A DNA stretch of 35,949 nucleotides from Cyanobium sp. FACHB-13342 (GTDB lineage Bacteria; Cyanobacteriota; Cyanobacteriia; PCC-6307; Cyanobiaceae): positions 1-35,949 of the forward strand of contig NZ_JACJRT010000010.1 in the NCBI RefSeq assembly GCF_014697415.1, in the 5' to 3' direction. Below, one piece after another: positions 5,810 to 14,611 of the stretch (the first letter of the stretch is position 1; each line of letters opens with the position of its first letter). Position numbers and translations under genes: made by a program. The notes beneath the pieces are model-generated. The model had not been told where the DNA came from. It saw only the letters and a program-made list of their open reading frames with translations, and did no database searches.

Positions 5810-7032
5810 GGGGGGCTGGCCGCAAGCAGGGCCATGATCGCGGCTGCCATGGTTTGGCTGCCACCGGGCTGGCCGATCCGCTCCAGGCCGATGGCGGCGA
5901 GCTGCTGCCGCCGGGTGGGCCCTCGTTTCGGATCGGTTTGCTCGTCCAGCAGGGTGCGGGCCAAAGCGGCGGAAGCCTGGAGGCTGGGAGTCTGGCCCCT
6001 GCCCCCACCAGCCCAGTGCACGCCAGGGCCCAGCAGGCGGCGCTGGGCTTCGGCAAAGCCCGCCGTGAACTGGGGCCCCTGGCCTGGTAGCTGCAACACC
6101 GGTTTGCCCAGTCCCACGGCCTGCTCCGCTGCCGTGCCGGCCATGCAGAGCACCAGCGAGGCCTGGGGCAGAATTGCCGCAAATTGGCCCCAGGCCAGCT
6201 CCAGGCGCAGGGAGCCGCAGCTGAGATGGTCCTGCCCCTCCAGCTGCCAGCCCAGGGGGCGGGCCAGCTGGGTGATGCGATCCAGGCTGAGGTCGGGCAC
6301 CAGGGCGGCCCGAAGCCTCAGGTTCTGGGCTTGCACCCAGTCGCCGGGCAGCAGCGCCACCAGCTGCAGCATCAGCTTCAGGTTGCGCGCCGCTTCCGGC
6401 AGGCGGCTGCCGGGCACCAGCAGCAATTGCGGCTGCTGGGCGGCGCCGCTTGATGGAGGGCGCGAAGGCTGCGCCGCAGGGGAGGGGCTCACCACATCCA
6501 GAAAGGGGTTGCCCAGGAAGGTCACGGGCCGGGCCAGCTGCTGGCTGAGGTCGCTGGCGGTGAGGCCATCCCGGCTCCAGATGGCCCGGATGGCCGGTCG
6601 CCCCAGCAGCCAGCTGCAGGGCCAGGGCAGTTGCAGGCGGCCCTCGTAGTGGCTGGAGTAGGCCACCAGGTACACGGCGGTGGGCAGGCCCGACAGCCAG
6701 CCCCCCAGCACCGCCAGCACGTCACCCACCGCCAGCACCAGCCCGTAGCCCTGGCGGCGGCGCCGCAGCAGCAGCAGGCGCCCCAGCACATAGAGGAGCT
6801 GGCCCTCCACCAGCTCACTCAGGCGTCCCGCCAGGCTGGTGTACCCCAGGCCTCCGGTGCTGCAGCTGCGGGTGCGGCCCAGCACCGGAATGCCCAGCTG
6901 CCGGTAGGGAGATCCGTGGCCCACCAGGGGCAGGGCTTCCACGGCGATGCCCCGCTCGCGGAGCTGGGCGGCAACCAGGGCGCCACTGAGGTCTTCCCCG
7001 TGGCCGTTGCTGACCAGCAGAACCGGTTTCAA
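5806..7032 (-). CDS. Lipid-A-disaccharide synthase-related glycosyltransferase
   Basis: This 408-residue protein has the GT-B-like architecture of the LpxB-related family found in cyanobacteria (TIGR03492 type). The N-terminal motif SNGHGEDLSG is at residues 8-17, AVGDVLAVLGGWLSGLPTAVYLVAYSSHYEGR follows near 100-130, and the C-terminal half holds LLLVPGSRLPEA, LCMAGTAAEQAVGLGKPVLQLPGQGPQFTAGFAEAQRRLLG near 310-350 and GQPGGSQTMA near the end. The role is unknown. Homology suggests transfer of a sugar to a lipid-linked acceptor, but true LpxB is a distinct family. It overlaps the upstream TPR gene and the downstream small membrane gene by 4 bases each, so the three are surely one operon. Confidence 0.82.
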   Translation of the reverse strand: MKPVLLVSNGHGEDLSGALVAAQLRERGIAVEALPLVGHGSPYRQLGIPVLGRTRSCSTGGLGYTSLAGRLSELVEGQLLYVLGRLLLLRRRRQGYGLVLAVGDVLAVLGGWLSGLPTAVYLVAYSSHYEGRLQLPWPCSWLLGRPAIRAIWSRDGLTASDLSQQLARPVTFLGNPFLDVVSPSPAAQPSRPPSSGAAQQPQLLLVPGSRLPEAARNLKLMLQLVALLPGDWVQAQNLRLRAALVPDLSLDRITQLARPLGWQLEGQDHLSCGSLRLELAWGQFAAILPQASLVLCMAGTAAEQAVGLGKPVLQLPGQGPQFTAGFAEAQRRLLGPGVHWAGGGRGQTPSLQASAALARTLLDEQTDPKRGPTRRQQLAAIGLERIGQPGGSQTMAAAIMALLAASPP

Positions 7033-7451
7033 CCTGCCAGCCAGGCCTTCACCTTTTCCATGGCCTTCCAGCCGGGTTTGCGCTGGAGGCCGTCGGCGAT
7101 GGCCGCGTGGAGGTCTTCGGCCATCTCGGGGGCCATCACCATCACCCGCTGCACGATCTCCACGTGCTCCCGAACCCCCTTGGCGCCGGTTTCGAGCATG
7201 GCCAGGCTCAGGTTGATGCGGGCCTGGGGGTCCTGGCCGTTCAGGCGCACCGCCGTTTTGGCGGACCGCAGGGCTTCCTGGGGCTGGTCGTCCAGCAATT
7301 GCAACCAGGCCAGGCAGGTCCAGCCGGCGGAAAGGCGTGGTTCCTGCTGGGTGATCTGCTGGAAGCTGGCGATCACTTCGGGCAGGGGGCGACCATCGTG
7401 GTAGCCCTGCAGGGCCTGCTCGAACAGCGAGGGGGCGTCGGTGGCTGTCAT
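7029..7451 (-). CDS. Tetratricopeptide-repeat protein
   Basis: A 140-residue soluble helical protein. Residues about 40-75 (LSAGWTCLAWLQLLDDQPQEALRSAKTAVRLNGQDPQARINLSLAML) have the alternating small/large hydrophobic spacing of TPR motifs, a protein-protein interaction fold. The last ~60 residues (EHVEIVQRVMVMAPEMAEDLHAAIADGLQRKPGWKAMEKVKAWLAG) continue as helices. This small TPR protein family occurs in cyanobacteria, but I cannot name a partner. It lies between the IscA-type gene (46 bases upstream) and the LpxB-related gene (4-base overlap). Confidence 0.75.
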   Translation of the reverse strand: MTATDAPSLFEQALQGYHDGRPLPEVIASFQQITQQEPRLSAGWTCLAWLQLLDDQPQEALRSAKTAVRLNGQDPQARINLSLAMLETGAKGVREHVEIVQRVMVMAPEMAEDLHAAIADGLQRKPGWKAMEKVKAWLAG

Positions 7452-7497
7452 GGGCGCGCGGGCCTGGTCGTGCCCTCAGATTGCCACCCGGTGGGGA

Positions 7498-7950
7498 CTA
7501 CACCGCAAACGAGCTGCCGCAGCCGCAGGTCTGGCTGGCATTGGGGTTGGTGAAGTTGAAGCCACCGCCGATCAGGGCGGTGGAGAAGTCGAGCTGCATT
7601 CCGTAGATGTAGAGCAAGCTCTTGGGATCGCACACCACCTCAAAGCTGGGGGCATCGGCCGGTTCGTAGGTGTAGCGCTCGTCGTCGGAGCGGATCTCCT
7701 CAGCCGCCACGAAATCCATCGTGTAGCTCATGCCACTGCAGCCCCCGGAGCGCACGCCCACCCGCAGCACCTTGCCCGCACCCTGCTGGGCCATCAGGGC
7801 GGCCAGCTGCTTCATGGCCGGTTCGGTCACCTGAATGCCCTTGCCATCCCGGCCGGTGTGGGTGGCCGGAGCGGCGGTGGAGGGAGCTGGGGTGTCCGCT
7901 GCTGGGGCGGTAGCTGCTGCGGGCACAGGAGTCACCGTTTCGGCCGTCAT
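7498..7950 (-). CDS. A-type iron-sulfur cluster carrier (HesB/IscA/SufA family)
   Basis: The C-terminal ~110 residues are a full A-type Fe-S carrier domain with the three cluster-binding cysteines: C71 in SGGCSGMSY and C142/C144 in the TCGCGSSF ending. An extra Cys is present at 107. Such proteins receive a nascent Fe-S cluster from SufBCD or an Nfu scaffold and pass it to apo-proteins. The first ~37 residues form a Pro/Ala/Thr-rich, probably disordered extension not usual for the family. The ATG at 7950 has a GAGG-like site upstream. A longer in-frame start at 8070 would add 40 residues with no homology and was rejected. It heads a minus-strand run with the TPR, LpxB-related and small membrane genes and diverges from crtQ. 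Confidence 0.9.
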   Translation of the reverse strand: MTAETVTPVPAAATAPAADTPAPSTAAPATHTGRDGKGIQVTEPAMKQLAALMAQQGAGKVLRVGVRSGGCSGMSYTMDFVAAEEIRSDDERYTYEPADAPSFEVVCDPKSLLYIYGMQLDFSTALIGGGFNFTNPNASQTCGCGSSFAV

Positions 7951-8081
7951 GGCGCTGCCTCGGTCGCAAGAAATGGTCGTGCCTGAACTGTAGGCAGGGT
8001 GGGTTGGGCCTGTCGCTTCAGTCCCATCACCCTCAGGCCAGCGGCCCGCTCCATAGAGTCGGCACACCAAAGGAGAGCAGG

Positions 8082-9560
8082 GTGCGCGTCGCCATCGTGG
8101 GTGCAGGGCTGGCCGGACTGGCGGCGGCGGTGGATCTGGTGGATGCCGGCCACCAGGTGGACCTCTACGAGGCCCGGCCCTTCATGGGCGGCAAGGTGGG
8201 CAGCTGGGTGGATGAGGGCGGCAACCACATCGAGATGGGGCTGCATGTGTTCTTCTTCAACTACGCCAACCTCTTCGCCCTGCTGCGCAAGGTGGGTGCC
8301 ATCGACAACCTGCTGCCCAAGGACCACACCCACCTGTTTGTGAATACGGGCGGGGATCTGCGCGAGCTCGATTTCCGTTTCGCCCTCGGCGCCCCCTTCA
8401 ACGGCCTCAAGGCCTTCTTCACCACTCCCCAGCTCGACTGGATCGACAAGCTGCGCAACGCCCTGGCCCTGGGCACCAGCCCGATCGTGCGGGGTCTGGT
8501 GGATTACGAGGGGGCGATGAAGACGATCCGGGCCCTGGATCGCATCAGCTTTCAGGAGTGGTTTGTGGGCCACGGGGGCAGCGAGCAGAGCATCAAGCGC
8601 ATGTGGAACCCGATCGCCTACGCCCTCGGGTTCATCGATTGCGAGGCGATCTCGGCCCGCTGCATGCTCACCATCTTCATGATGTTTGCCGCGAAAACCG
8701 AGGCCTCCAAGCTCAACCTGCTCAAGGGCTCCCCCCACCGCTGGCTCACCGGTCCGATCCTCGACTACATCCAGCAACGGGGCGGCCAGCTGCACCTGCG
8801 TCATCGGGTCACCGAGGTGCATTTTGAAGAGGCGGTGACGGGCGACACCCGCGTCACCGGGCTCACCTTGGGCACCCCCGACGGGGAGATTCAGGTGCAG
8901 GCCGACACCTACCTGGCGGCATGCGATGTGCCGGGCATTCAGCGGATGATCCCGGAGGCCTGGCGCCGCTGGCCCCTGTTTGACGCCATCTACAAGCTCG
9001 AAGCCGTGCCGGTGGCCACCGTGCAGTTGCGTTACGACGGCTGGGTGACCGAACTGGGTGAATCCCCCCAGGCCCAGGCTGCCCGGGTCGACCTCAGCCG
9101 CCCCACCGGCCTCGACAACTTGCTCTATACCGCCGACGCCGACTTCAGCTGCTTTGCCGACCTGGCCCTGGCCAGCCCGGCGGATTACCGCAAGGAAGGG
9201 CTGGGTTCGCTGCTGCAGTGCGTGCTCACCCCGGGTGATCCCTGGATCCCCAAGAAAACCGAAGAGATCGTGGCCCACACCGATGCCCAGGTGCGCGCCC
9301 TGTTCCCCTCCGCGGCCAACCTCACCCTGGTGTGGAGCAACGTGGTGAAACTGGCCCAGTCGCTCTATCGGGAAGCCCCGGGGATGGAGCCCTTCCGGCC
9401 CGATCAGCGCACGCCGGTGGCGAACTTCTTCCTGGCTGGCAGCTACACCAAGCAGGACTACATCGACTCGATGGAAGGCGCCACCATGAGTGGCAGGCTG
9501 GCCGCGGCGGCGATCCTGGGCCGCCAGGCTGCTTTGGCTACCAACACCTCTGTCGCGTAG
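8082..9560 (+). CDS. crtQ: 9,9'-dicis-zeta-carotene desaturase
   Basis: This 492-residue flavoprotein starts with the FAD dinucleotide-binding motif [11 protein letters not shown] and the following [13 protein letters not shown]. It has plant-type zeta-carotene desaturase signatures: [15 protein letters not shown] near 50, the [14 protein letters not shown] region, [15 protein letters not shown], and the C-terminal flavin-contact block [22 protein letters not shown]. It converts zeta-carotene via neurosporene to lycopene, the precursor of beta-carotene and zeaxanthin, passing electrons to plastoquinone. The start is GTG at 8082, preceded by AAAGGAGA at 8069-8076. Earlier in-frame codons to 8004 add non-homologous residues. 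The SRPBCC gene follows 8 bases later, so the two are co-transcribed. Confidence 0.95.
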   Translation: MRVAIVGAGLAGLAAAVDLVDAGHQVDLYEARPFMGGKVGSWVDEGGNHIEMGLHVFFFNYANLFALLRKVGAIDNLLPKDHTHLFVNTGGDLRELDFRFALGAPFNGLKAFFTTPQLDWIDKLRNALALGTSPIVRGLVDYEGAMKTIRALDRISFQEWFVGHGGSEQSIKRMWNPIAYALGFIDCEAISARCMLTIFMMFAAKTEASKLNLLKGSPHRWLTGPILDYIQQRGGQLHLRHRVTEVHFEEAVTGDTRVTGLTLGTPDGEIQVQADTYLAACDVPGIQRMIPEAWRRWPLFDAIYKLEAVPVATVQLRYDGWVTELGESPQAQAARVDLSRPTGLDNLLYTADADFSCFADLALASPADYRKEGLGSLLQCVLTPGDPWIPKKTEEIVAHTDAQVRALFPSAANLTLVWSNVVKLAQSLYREAPGMEPFRPDQRTPVANFFLAGSYTKQDYIDSMEGATMSGRLAAAAILGRQAALATNTSVA

Positions 9561-9568
9561 GAGATTCC

Positions 9569-10039
9569 ATGGGCCGTTGGCTTGAGCACAGCGTCACTGC
9601 GGAGATCCAAGCTTCGGTGCAGCAGGTGTGGGAGGTGTGGAGTGATCTGGAGTCCATGCCCCAGTGGATGCGCTGGATTGAGTCCGTGGAGACGCTGGAG
9701 GATCCCGACCTCACTGACTGGACCCTGGCGGCCCAAGGCTTCCGCTTTCACTGGAAGGCCCGGATCACCCAGCGGGTGGAGGCCCAGCAACTGCACTGGG
9801 AGTCGGTGGGAGGGTTGCCCACCAAAGGCGCGGTCCGCTTCTATCCCCAGGCCCCTGAATGCACGGCGGTGAAGCTCAGCGTGAGTTATGAATTGCCGGG
9901 GGTCTTGGCACCGCTCATGGAACCAAGCATCCTGGGTGGAATTGTCACCAAGGAGCTGCAGGCCAACCTTGACCGATTCCGTGACCTCGTCGAAAGCCGC
10001 AACCCTGAGAGCCGTCAGCTTGAAAGCCGCAACCCCTAA
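9569..10039 (+). CDS. SRPBCC / polyketide cyclase-dehydrase family protein
   Basis: A 156-residue START-like (SRPBCC) protein. It opens with WLEHSVTAEIQASVQQVWEVWSDLESMPQWMRWIESVE, the hallmark of the family, and ends with a long helix (SILGGIVTKELQANLDRFRDLVE). The fold makes a deep hydrophobic pocket, so binding of a lipid or isoprenoid such as a carotenoid is plausible next to crtQ; this is inference from context. ATG 9569 lies just after crtQ with GGAGA as Shine-Dalgarno. The C-terminal tail is a repeat, ESRNP-ESRQL-ESRNP, encoded by three 15-base copies. The last 20 bases overlap the likely start of the downstream lipoprotein gene in another frame. Confidence 0.85.
   Translation: MGRWLEHSVTAEIQASVQQVWEVWSDLESMPQWMRWIESVETLEDPDLTDWTLAAQGFRFHWKARITQRVEAQQLHWESVGGLPTKGAVRFYPQAPECTAVKLSVSYELPGVLAPLMEPSILGGIVTKELQANLDRFRDLVESRNPESRQLESRNP
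9991..10035 (+). repeat. Three degenerate 15-base tandem repeats
   Basis: Three copies of a 15-base unit (consensus GAAAGCCGCAACCCT) encode the C-terminal tail of the SRPBCC protein. Copies one and three share GAAAGCCGCAACCC exactly (9992-10005 and 10022-10035); the middle copy is diverged. The tract also spans the proposed TTG start of the next gene at 10020. Confidence 0.6.
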
Positions 10040-10523
10040 ATCCCCTGGCGTTGTCCTCGGCGTTGCCCTCTTGCTGGCCGCCTGCGGCGGAGAAACCCCT
10101 CCAGACGTCAGCAGCCAGCCCCCTCCGTCTCCACCCCCTGCGCCCGTGGCAGCCGCTCCTGTGGCCGCTCCGGGGCCCGTGGCGGGCCTGACGCCGCTGC
10201 CCAGCACCGACCAGGTGGTGGCCTCCGTCTCCTCAGGTCGGGTGGATCCGTTCGCCCCCCTTCAGACCACTGCTACCCAGGGTGGCGTGCGTCCCGCGCT
10301 CACCCTGCCCCAAGGGTTGGTCTTCAACGGGGTGATCCGGTCCGGGGGCACGCCGGAGGCCCTGGTGCAGTTCTCTGGCGAGTCCGGAACCCTGCGGGTC
10401 GGTCAGAAGGGCGGCCGCACCACCTCCCTGCTTCCCGATGGCTGGAGTGTGGCCAGCATCGACGTCCAGAGGGGCCGACTCACCCTGCGTCAAGCGGGTC
10501 AGTCGGTGACGGCTGAGCTCTGA
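10020..10523 (+). CDS. Putative lipoprotein with Pro/Ala-rich linker and PilP/GspC-like C-terminal domain
   Basis: From the TTG at 10020 this gives 167 residues with a lipoprotein signal: a short basic start, a hydrophobic core VVLGVALLL, and the lipobox LAAC with C22 as the lipidated residue. A long Pro/Ala/Val-rich linker follows (about 25-65). The C-terminal ~95 residues (SGRVDPFAPL, GLVFNGVIR, GTLRVGQKGGRT, SLLPDGWSVASID, RLTLRQAGQSVTAEL) resemble the small beta-domain of pilus assembly protein PilP or GspC. That resemblance is my reading and is not proven. A GTG at 9981 is an alternative start but has no visible Shine-Dalgarno. The 3' end overlaps hemD by 44 bases on the opposite strand. 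Confidence 0.68.
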   Translation: MKAATPKSPGVVLGVALLLAACGGETPPDVSSQPPPSPPPAPVAAAPVAAPGPVAGLTPLPSTDQVVASVSSGRVDPFAPLQTTATQGGVRPALTLPQGLVFNGVIRSGGTPEALVQFSGESGTLRVGQKGGRTTSLLPDGWSVASIDVQRGRLTLRQAGQSVTAEL

Positions 10524-11316
10524 GGCAGCGGCCACAGGCCTCCACCAGCCCGTCCAGGTCGTGGGGATCAGCCTCCTGGTCCACACGGCCGAGCAGGTCT
10601 CGGCAGCGTTCGCTGGTTTGGGGCCCGATCGACACCACGGCCACCCCGTCCAGGCTGGCGAGCCAGGTGGGTCCATAGGCCGCTTCCAGCATCCGGCAGG
10701 TGTGCGTCACCGTCTTGCCGCTGCTGAAGGTGATGGCGTCGAGACGGCGTTGCTCTAGGGCCGCCACGGCAGCGCTGGGCAGGCCCTCCGGGCAGCGGGT
10801 TTCGTAGGCCGCCACCTCCACCACCCGGGCACCGGCATCGGCGAAGGCTTCTGCCAGCAGGGTGCGGCCACCGCTCTGCACCCGCGGTAGCAGCAACCGC
10901 AGCCCCCAGCCGGAGGCGGGGAAATGGTCCAGCAGGCTGTCGGCCACGAAGCTGGGCGGGATGAAATCGGCGGGGGCCCCGAGCGCCTCCAGCTGGGCAG
11001 CGGTTTTGCGGCCCACCGCGGCGATCTTCAGGTGGGCCGGCCGGTGGGCCAGGCCCCGGCCCAGCCGGCGGAGTCGCTGCTCCACCGCTTCCACCCCATT
11101 GCCGCTGGAGAACACCAGCCAGTGGAAGTCGTCGAGCTCGGCCAGGGCGTCGTCGAGGGGGCCCCATTCATCGGGGGGGGTCACCACCAGGGCCGGCAGG
11201 TCCACCACCGAGGCGCCCGCGGCTTCAAACAGGCGCCTGGCCTCCCCCAGCTGGGTCTCGGCCCGCGTCACCGCGATGGTGCGGCCGCGTAGGGACAACT
11301 CGGGGGCCAGGGCCAT
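10480..11316 (-). CDS. hemD: Uroporphyrinogen-III synthase
   Basis: This 278-residue protein matches HemD, a family with low sequence identity but recognisable landmarks: LRGRTIAVTRAETQLGEARRLFEAAGASVVDLPALVVTPP at the start, FHWLVFSSGNGVEAV near 65-78, KIAAVGRKTAAQLEALG near 97-113, VVEVAAYETRCP near 165, and DAITFSSGKTVTH near 195-207. It closes hydroxymethylbilane with inversion of ring D to give uroporphyrinogen III, the branch-point precursor of haem, chlorophyll, phycobilins and sirohaem. It is the last gene of the DUF751-rbfA-GH3-GT2-hemD run, 15 bases after GT2. The final 44 bases lie antisense to the lipoprotein gene. Confidence 0.92.
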   Translation of the reverse strand: MALAPELSLRGRTIAVTRAETQLGEARRLFEAAGASVVDLPALVVTPPDEWGPLDDALAELDDFHWLVFSSGNGVEAVEQRLRRLGRGLAHRPAHLKIAAVGRKTAAQLEALGAPADFIPPSFVADSLLDHFPASGWGLRLLLPRVQSGGRTLLAEAFADAGARVVEVAAYETRCPEGLPSAAVAALEQRRLDAITFSSGKTVTHTCRMLEAAYGPTWLASLDGVAVVSIGPQTSERCRDLLGRVDQEADPHDLDGLVEACGRCLRAQPSPTDPLDAG

Positions 11317-11331
11317 GGCGGGATCTTGGGG

Positions 11332-12540
11332 TCAGTCGTCCAGCTTCACCATCGTGCCGGCCTGGAGGCGCAGGGCCTCGGCTTCGGCGCTCCGGTTCTG
11401 CTGGATCAGCAGGGCGATCGCCTGGCGAAAGGCCAGCCGCGCCCCACCGATGTCGCCGCTGAGCAGCAGGGCCACCGCCAGGTTCTGTTGGGCTGCAGCC
11501 AGGTTGGGGTCGCGTTGCAGGGCGGCGCGATAGGCCGTGATCGCCTCCGGGATGCGCCCCCGACGGCGCTCGGCCAGCCCCAGGTGCAGCCAGCCCAGGG
11601 CCAGCTCCGGGGCCGCGCTGGTGGCGTCGCGGCAGAGGCTGCAGGCCTCGTCCAGGGCGCCCGGGCTCGGGGCATCGCTCTCCTGCAGCAGGGCGGCCAG
11701 GTTCAGCCTGGCCGCCAGGGTGAGCCGTGGCGGCAGGGGCAGGGCCAGGGCCTGGCGGTAGAGGGCGCTGGCGCGGGCTGGGTCGCTGCCGGTTTGGGCC
11801 ATGGCCAGGTGCAGCAGCAGCTCGTAGCGCTCGGGATGGCGGTTGGCCGGGCAGTGGGTCAGCCCCAGCTCCAGCAAGGCGATGCCGCGGTCATGGTGGC
11901 CTTCGCTCACCTCCAGGCTGCCGAGCTTGGCGCAGGCGTAGGGGTCGCCGGGGTGGGCGGCCAGGTCGGCCTCCATGGCCTGCCGCAGCCGTGCGGCCTT
12001 GGCGCCGCTGGCCAGCAGCTCGGGCCTGTAGCCGTCATGGCCCAGGGCCGGTACCCCGCAATCGGCCAGGCGCCAGTGGGGTTCGCGCTCCAGGAGGGCC
12101 AGCACGCTGTCATCCACCATCGAGTGGTACGGGCGGCTCCAGTGGATGGCCGGATGGCGGCGAAACAGCCGGCTGACGTTGGAGTAGGGCGACTGGGTGG
12201 CACCCCGCTCCTCCCGCAGCAGGTTGATCAGCAGCAGATCCGGCTGCGTCATCAGGGTCTGCAGCGGGGCGCGGGCCCCGTCCAGGAGCCACTCATCGGC
12301 ATCGAGCACCAGCACCCAGTCGCCGTGCACGTGCTCCAGGGCCGCATTGCGGGCCGGGGCAAAGTCCCCGGGCCAGGGCAGGTGGTGCACCACGGCCCCC
12401 AGCCCCTCGGCGATGGCCACCGTGGCGTCGCTGGAGCCGGTGTCGAGCAGCACCATCTCGTCGACAAATCCCGCCACCGAGCGCAGGCAGCGCTCCAGCC
12501 GCTCGGCTTCGTTGCGCACGATCATCGAGAGGCTGAGCAT
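11332..12540 (-). CDS. Family-2 glycosyltransferase fused to TPR repeats
   Basis: The N-terminal ~90 residues are a GT-A (GT2) catalytic core: LSLSMIVRNEAERLERCLRSV, DEMVLLDTGSSDATVAIA, GDFAPARNAALEH and the DxD-type motif VLDADEW (D80, D82). This matches the SPBc2-type/SunS-like group of GT2 enzymes. The part after about residue 170 is helical with several TPR-like units (AKLGSLEVSEGHHDRGIALLELGL, LGWLHLGLAERRRGRIPEAITAYRAAL, NLAAAQQNLAVALLLSGDIGGARLAFRQAI). Such GT-TPR fusions glycosylate proteins or build surface glycans; the acceptor here is unknown. It sits 34 bases after the GH3 gene and 15 bases before hemD on the same strand. Confidence 0.86.
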   Translation of the reverse strand: MLSLSMIVRNEAERLERCLRSVAGFVDEMVLLDTGSSDATVAIAEGLGAVVHHLPWPGDFAPARNAALEHVHGDWVLVLDADEWLLDGARAPLQTLMTQPDLLLINLLREERGATQSPYSNVSRLFRRHPAIHWSRPYHSMVDDSVLALLEREPHWRLADCGVPALGHDGYRPELLASGAKAARLRQAMEADLAAHPGDPYACAKLGSLEVSEGHHDRGIALLELGLTHCPANRHPERYELLLHLAMAQTGSDPARASALYRQALALPLPPRLTLAARLNLAALLQESDAPSPGALDEACSLCRDATSAAPELALGWLHLGLAERRRGRIPEAITAYRAALQRDPNLAAAQQNLAVALLLSGDIGGARLAFRQAIALLIQQNRSAEAEALRLQAGTMVKLDD

Positions 12541-12574
12541 GGGCCCGGACTGGACGGAAGGCGCAGGGGGAGCG

Positions 12575-14227
12575 TCAGTCGGTGAAGCCGGCGCCGCCGC
12601 CAGTGTCCCCCAGCCCCAGGGCGCTGCCCAGGGCGTTCAGGGCCTCCGCCTGGGCCAGGGGCATCTGGCCGGGGCTGTACACCCCAGCAACGCCCGCCGG
12701 CAGCAGCGGCCGCAGCTCGTCCCACAGGTAGGGGCTGCCGTACACCACCAAGCCAGCCAGGCGGTCGGCGGCGGCCAGTTGGCGCAGGGCAGCCGGCCAG
12801 GCCTCGGCGCTGCCGGCACTGCCCCGGAAGGGATTGCCCCGCACGAACAGCTGCAGCAGCACGGGCCCCGGGCCGAGGAGGTCCAGGGCCAGCGGAGCTG
12901 TGGGGATGCCGCTCCACAGGCTCGGGCTGCGGCTCTCCAGCAGCACGCTGCGCCAGCCCCGGGCCTCGGGTCGCGCCAGGGCCGGGGCGGTGGGCGGCAG
13001 AAAGCTGGCCGCCAACGCCGTGTCCACCCGGATCAGGCTGATGCCGGGCGGGCTGGCCTCGGGAGCCCTGGTTGCCCCGGCGCCCGCCGCCGCAGGTGCC
13101 GTGGCCTCCAGGGTGGCGCGCACCAGCTCGAGGGCCAGGGCCTGGTCGGGCTGGGCGGCGACCTCGGGGTCGGAGTCCGCCGCCGCCGCGTGGTTCCCCC
13201 AGCGCGCCAGGGCCCGCTCGCGGCGCTCGGCACTGGCTTCTAGCTGGGCCTGGCTCAACCGACCGTTCTGGACGGCCGCCGCGATGGCCGCAATGGCGGC
13301 CCTGGCATCGGCGGGCATCAGCACCAGGTCGGCACCGGCCTCCAGGGCCAGCACCGCCGCTTCGCCAGCGCCGTAGCGGCCAGTGATCGCCTCCATCACC
13401 AGGGCATCGGTGACCACGAGTCCGTCAAAGCCCAGCTCCTGGCGCAGCAGGCCGGTGAGCACCGGCTTCGAGAGGGTGGCGGGCCGGTCTGGGTCGAGGG
13501 CCGGCAGCATCAGGTGGGCGGTCATCACCGAGGCCACGCCGGCGGCGATCGCCTGCTGAAACGGGGGCAGCTCGATCGCCGCCAGCCGCTCGCGGCTGTG
13601 GGGCAGCAGCGGCAGGGTGAGGTGGGAATCGCTGCTGGTGTCGCCGTGGCCGGGGAAGTGCTTGGCGCTGGTGAGCACCCCCTCCGCTTGGGCTCCGCGG
13701 ATGAAGGCCGCCGCCAGCGCCCCTGCCGCCATCGGGTCGTCCCCCCAGGCCCGCACGTTGATCACGGGATTGGCGGGGTTGTTGTTGACGTCGCACACCG
13801 GGCCCAGCACCCAGTTCAGGCCGAGGGCCCGGGCGTCCCGGCCGGTGCACTGGCCATAGCGCTCGGCCAGGGCCACCGCCCGCTCCGGTTCCCGCCCGTA
13901 GAGCCGCCCCAGGGCCAGGGGTGGCACCAGCCAGGTGGCCCCGTCAAAGCGCTGGCCCACGCCCTCTTCCACATCGGCACAGAGCAGCAGGGGTTGGCCG
14001 GCCCAGCGGCGCAGCTGGGCGCAGCGCAGGGCCACCTCGGCGGCGCTGCCGCCCAGCAGGATCACGCCGCCGACCCCCGCCTCCAGCAGCTCCTGCAGTT
14101 CCGCATTCGCCAGCTCCCAGCGGGGATAGCCCCGTTGATGGTCGGCCAACTTGCCGCTGGCCCGCACCACCAGCAGCTGGTGGATCAGCCGCAGCAGGGC
14201 TCGATCTGAGGCGGCTTCAGAGCTCAC
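12575..14227 (-). CDS. Glycoside hydrolase family 3, beta-N-acetylhexosaminidase (NagZ-like)
   Basis: A 550-residue GH3 protein. The catalytic domain (about 1-330) has the NagZ signature [18 protein letters not shown] at about 189-206, including the Asp-His dyad (DSH), and the nucleophile in [11 protein letters not shown] at about residue 274. NagZ-type enzymes release N-acetylglucosamine from peptidoglycan fragments or other beta-linked glycans. A C-terminal region (about 350-550) resembles the second GH3 domain of Bacillus-type NagZ and is absent from short proteobacterial NagZ. I chose GTG 14227, whose first 11 bases overlap the end of rbfA; longer frames read through rbfA and are not homologous. 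No signal peptide is visible, so it probably acts in the cytoplasm. Confidence 0.88.
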   Translation of the reverse strand: MSSEAASDRALLRLIHQLLVVRASGKLADHQRGYPRWELANAELQELLEAGVGGVILLGGSAAEVALRCAQLRRWAGQPLLLCADVEEGVGQRFDGATWLVPPLALGRLYGREPERAVALAERYGQCTGRDARALGLNWVLGPVCDVNNNPANPVINVRAWGDDPMAAGALAAAFIRGAQAEGVLTSAKHFPGHGDTSSDSHLTLPLLPHSRERLAAIELPPFQQAIAAGVASVMTAHLMLPALDPDRPATLSKPVLTGLLRQELGFDGLVVTDALVMEAITGRYGAGEAAVLALEAGADLVLMPADARAAIAAIAAAVQNGRLSQAQLEASAERRERALARWGNHAAAADSDPEVAAQPDQALALELVRATLEATAPAAAGAGATRAPEASPPGISLIRVDTALAASFLPPTAPALARPEARGWRSVLLESRSPSLWSGIPTAPLALDLLGPGPVLLQLFVRGNPFRGSAGSAEAWPAALRQLAAADRLAGLVVYGSPYLWDELRPLLPAGVAGVYSPGQMPLAQAEALNALGSALGLGDTGGGAGFTD

Positions 14228-14609
14228 TGGCTTCGGCCGGTTCGCCCTTCTCCTGCCGCTCTTCCTCCAGCCGGTTGAGCAGGCCCAGCACCGAAGTGCC
14301 CCGTTCAATGCCGCGGTCGAGCACGAACACCACCTCGGGGGTGCGGCGCATCTTCAGTCGTCTGCCCAGCTCGCCCTTCACAAAGGTGCTGGCGGAGCGC
14401 AGCCCCTCCATGGCCTGGCTGCGGTCGTCTTCGCTGCCAAAGACGCTCACGAAAATCTTGCAGTGCTGCAGATCGCCGGCCACCTCCACGGTGGTGACGC
14501 TCACCATCCCCTGGCTGACCCGCTCGTCCTTGATGCCGCCGATCAGCAGCTCGCTCACTTCGCGGCGGATCAGGGAGGCCACCCGCTCCACCCGTCGGCT
14601 CTGTGCCAT
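14217..14609 (-). CDS. rbfA: 30S ribosome-binding factor A
   Basis: This 130-residue protein matches Rbf[20 protein letters not shown] at the start, [23 protein letters not shown] in the KH-like core near 45-67, and [35 protein letters not shown] near 75-110. RbfA binds the 16S rRNA 5' region and helps late 30S assembly, especially in the cold. ATG 14609 is used; a longer in-frame extension upstream (to 14948) would cross the DUF751 gene. It lies 2 bases after the DUF751 stop, and its own end overlaps the GTG start of the GH3 gene by 11 bases, which implies coupled translation. Confidence 0.94.
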   Translation of the reverse strand: MAQSRRVERVASLIRREVSELLIGGIKDERVSQGMVSVTTVEVAGDLQHCKIFVSVFGSEDDRSQAMEGLRSASTFVKGELGRRLKMRRTPEVVFVLDRGIERGTSVLGLLNRLEEERQEKGEPAEASEL

Positions 14610-14611
14610 GG

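Noticed and set aside
7947-9278. 443-codon frame antisense to crtQ
   Set aside because: Shadow of crtQ; His/Gly/Glu-rich with no recognisable fold.
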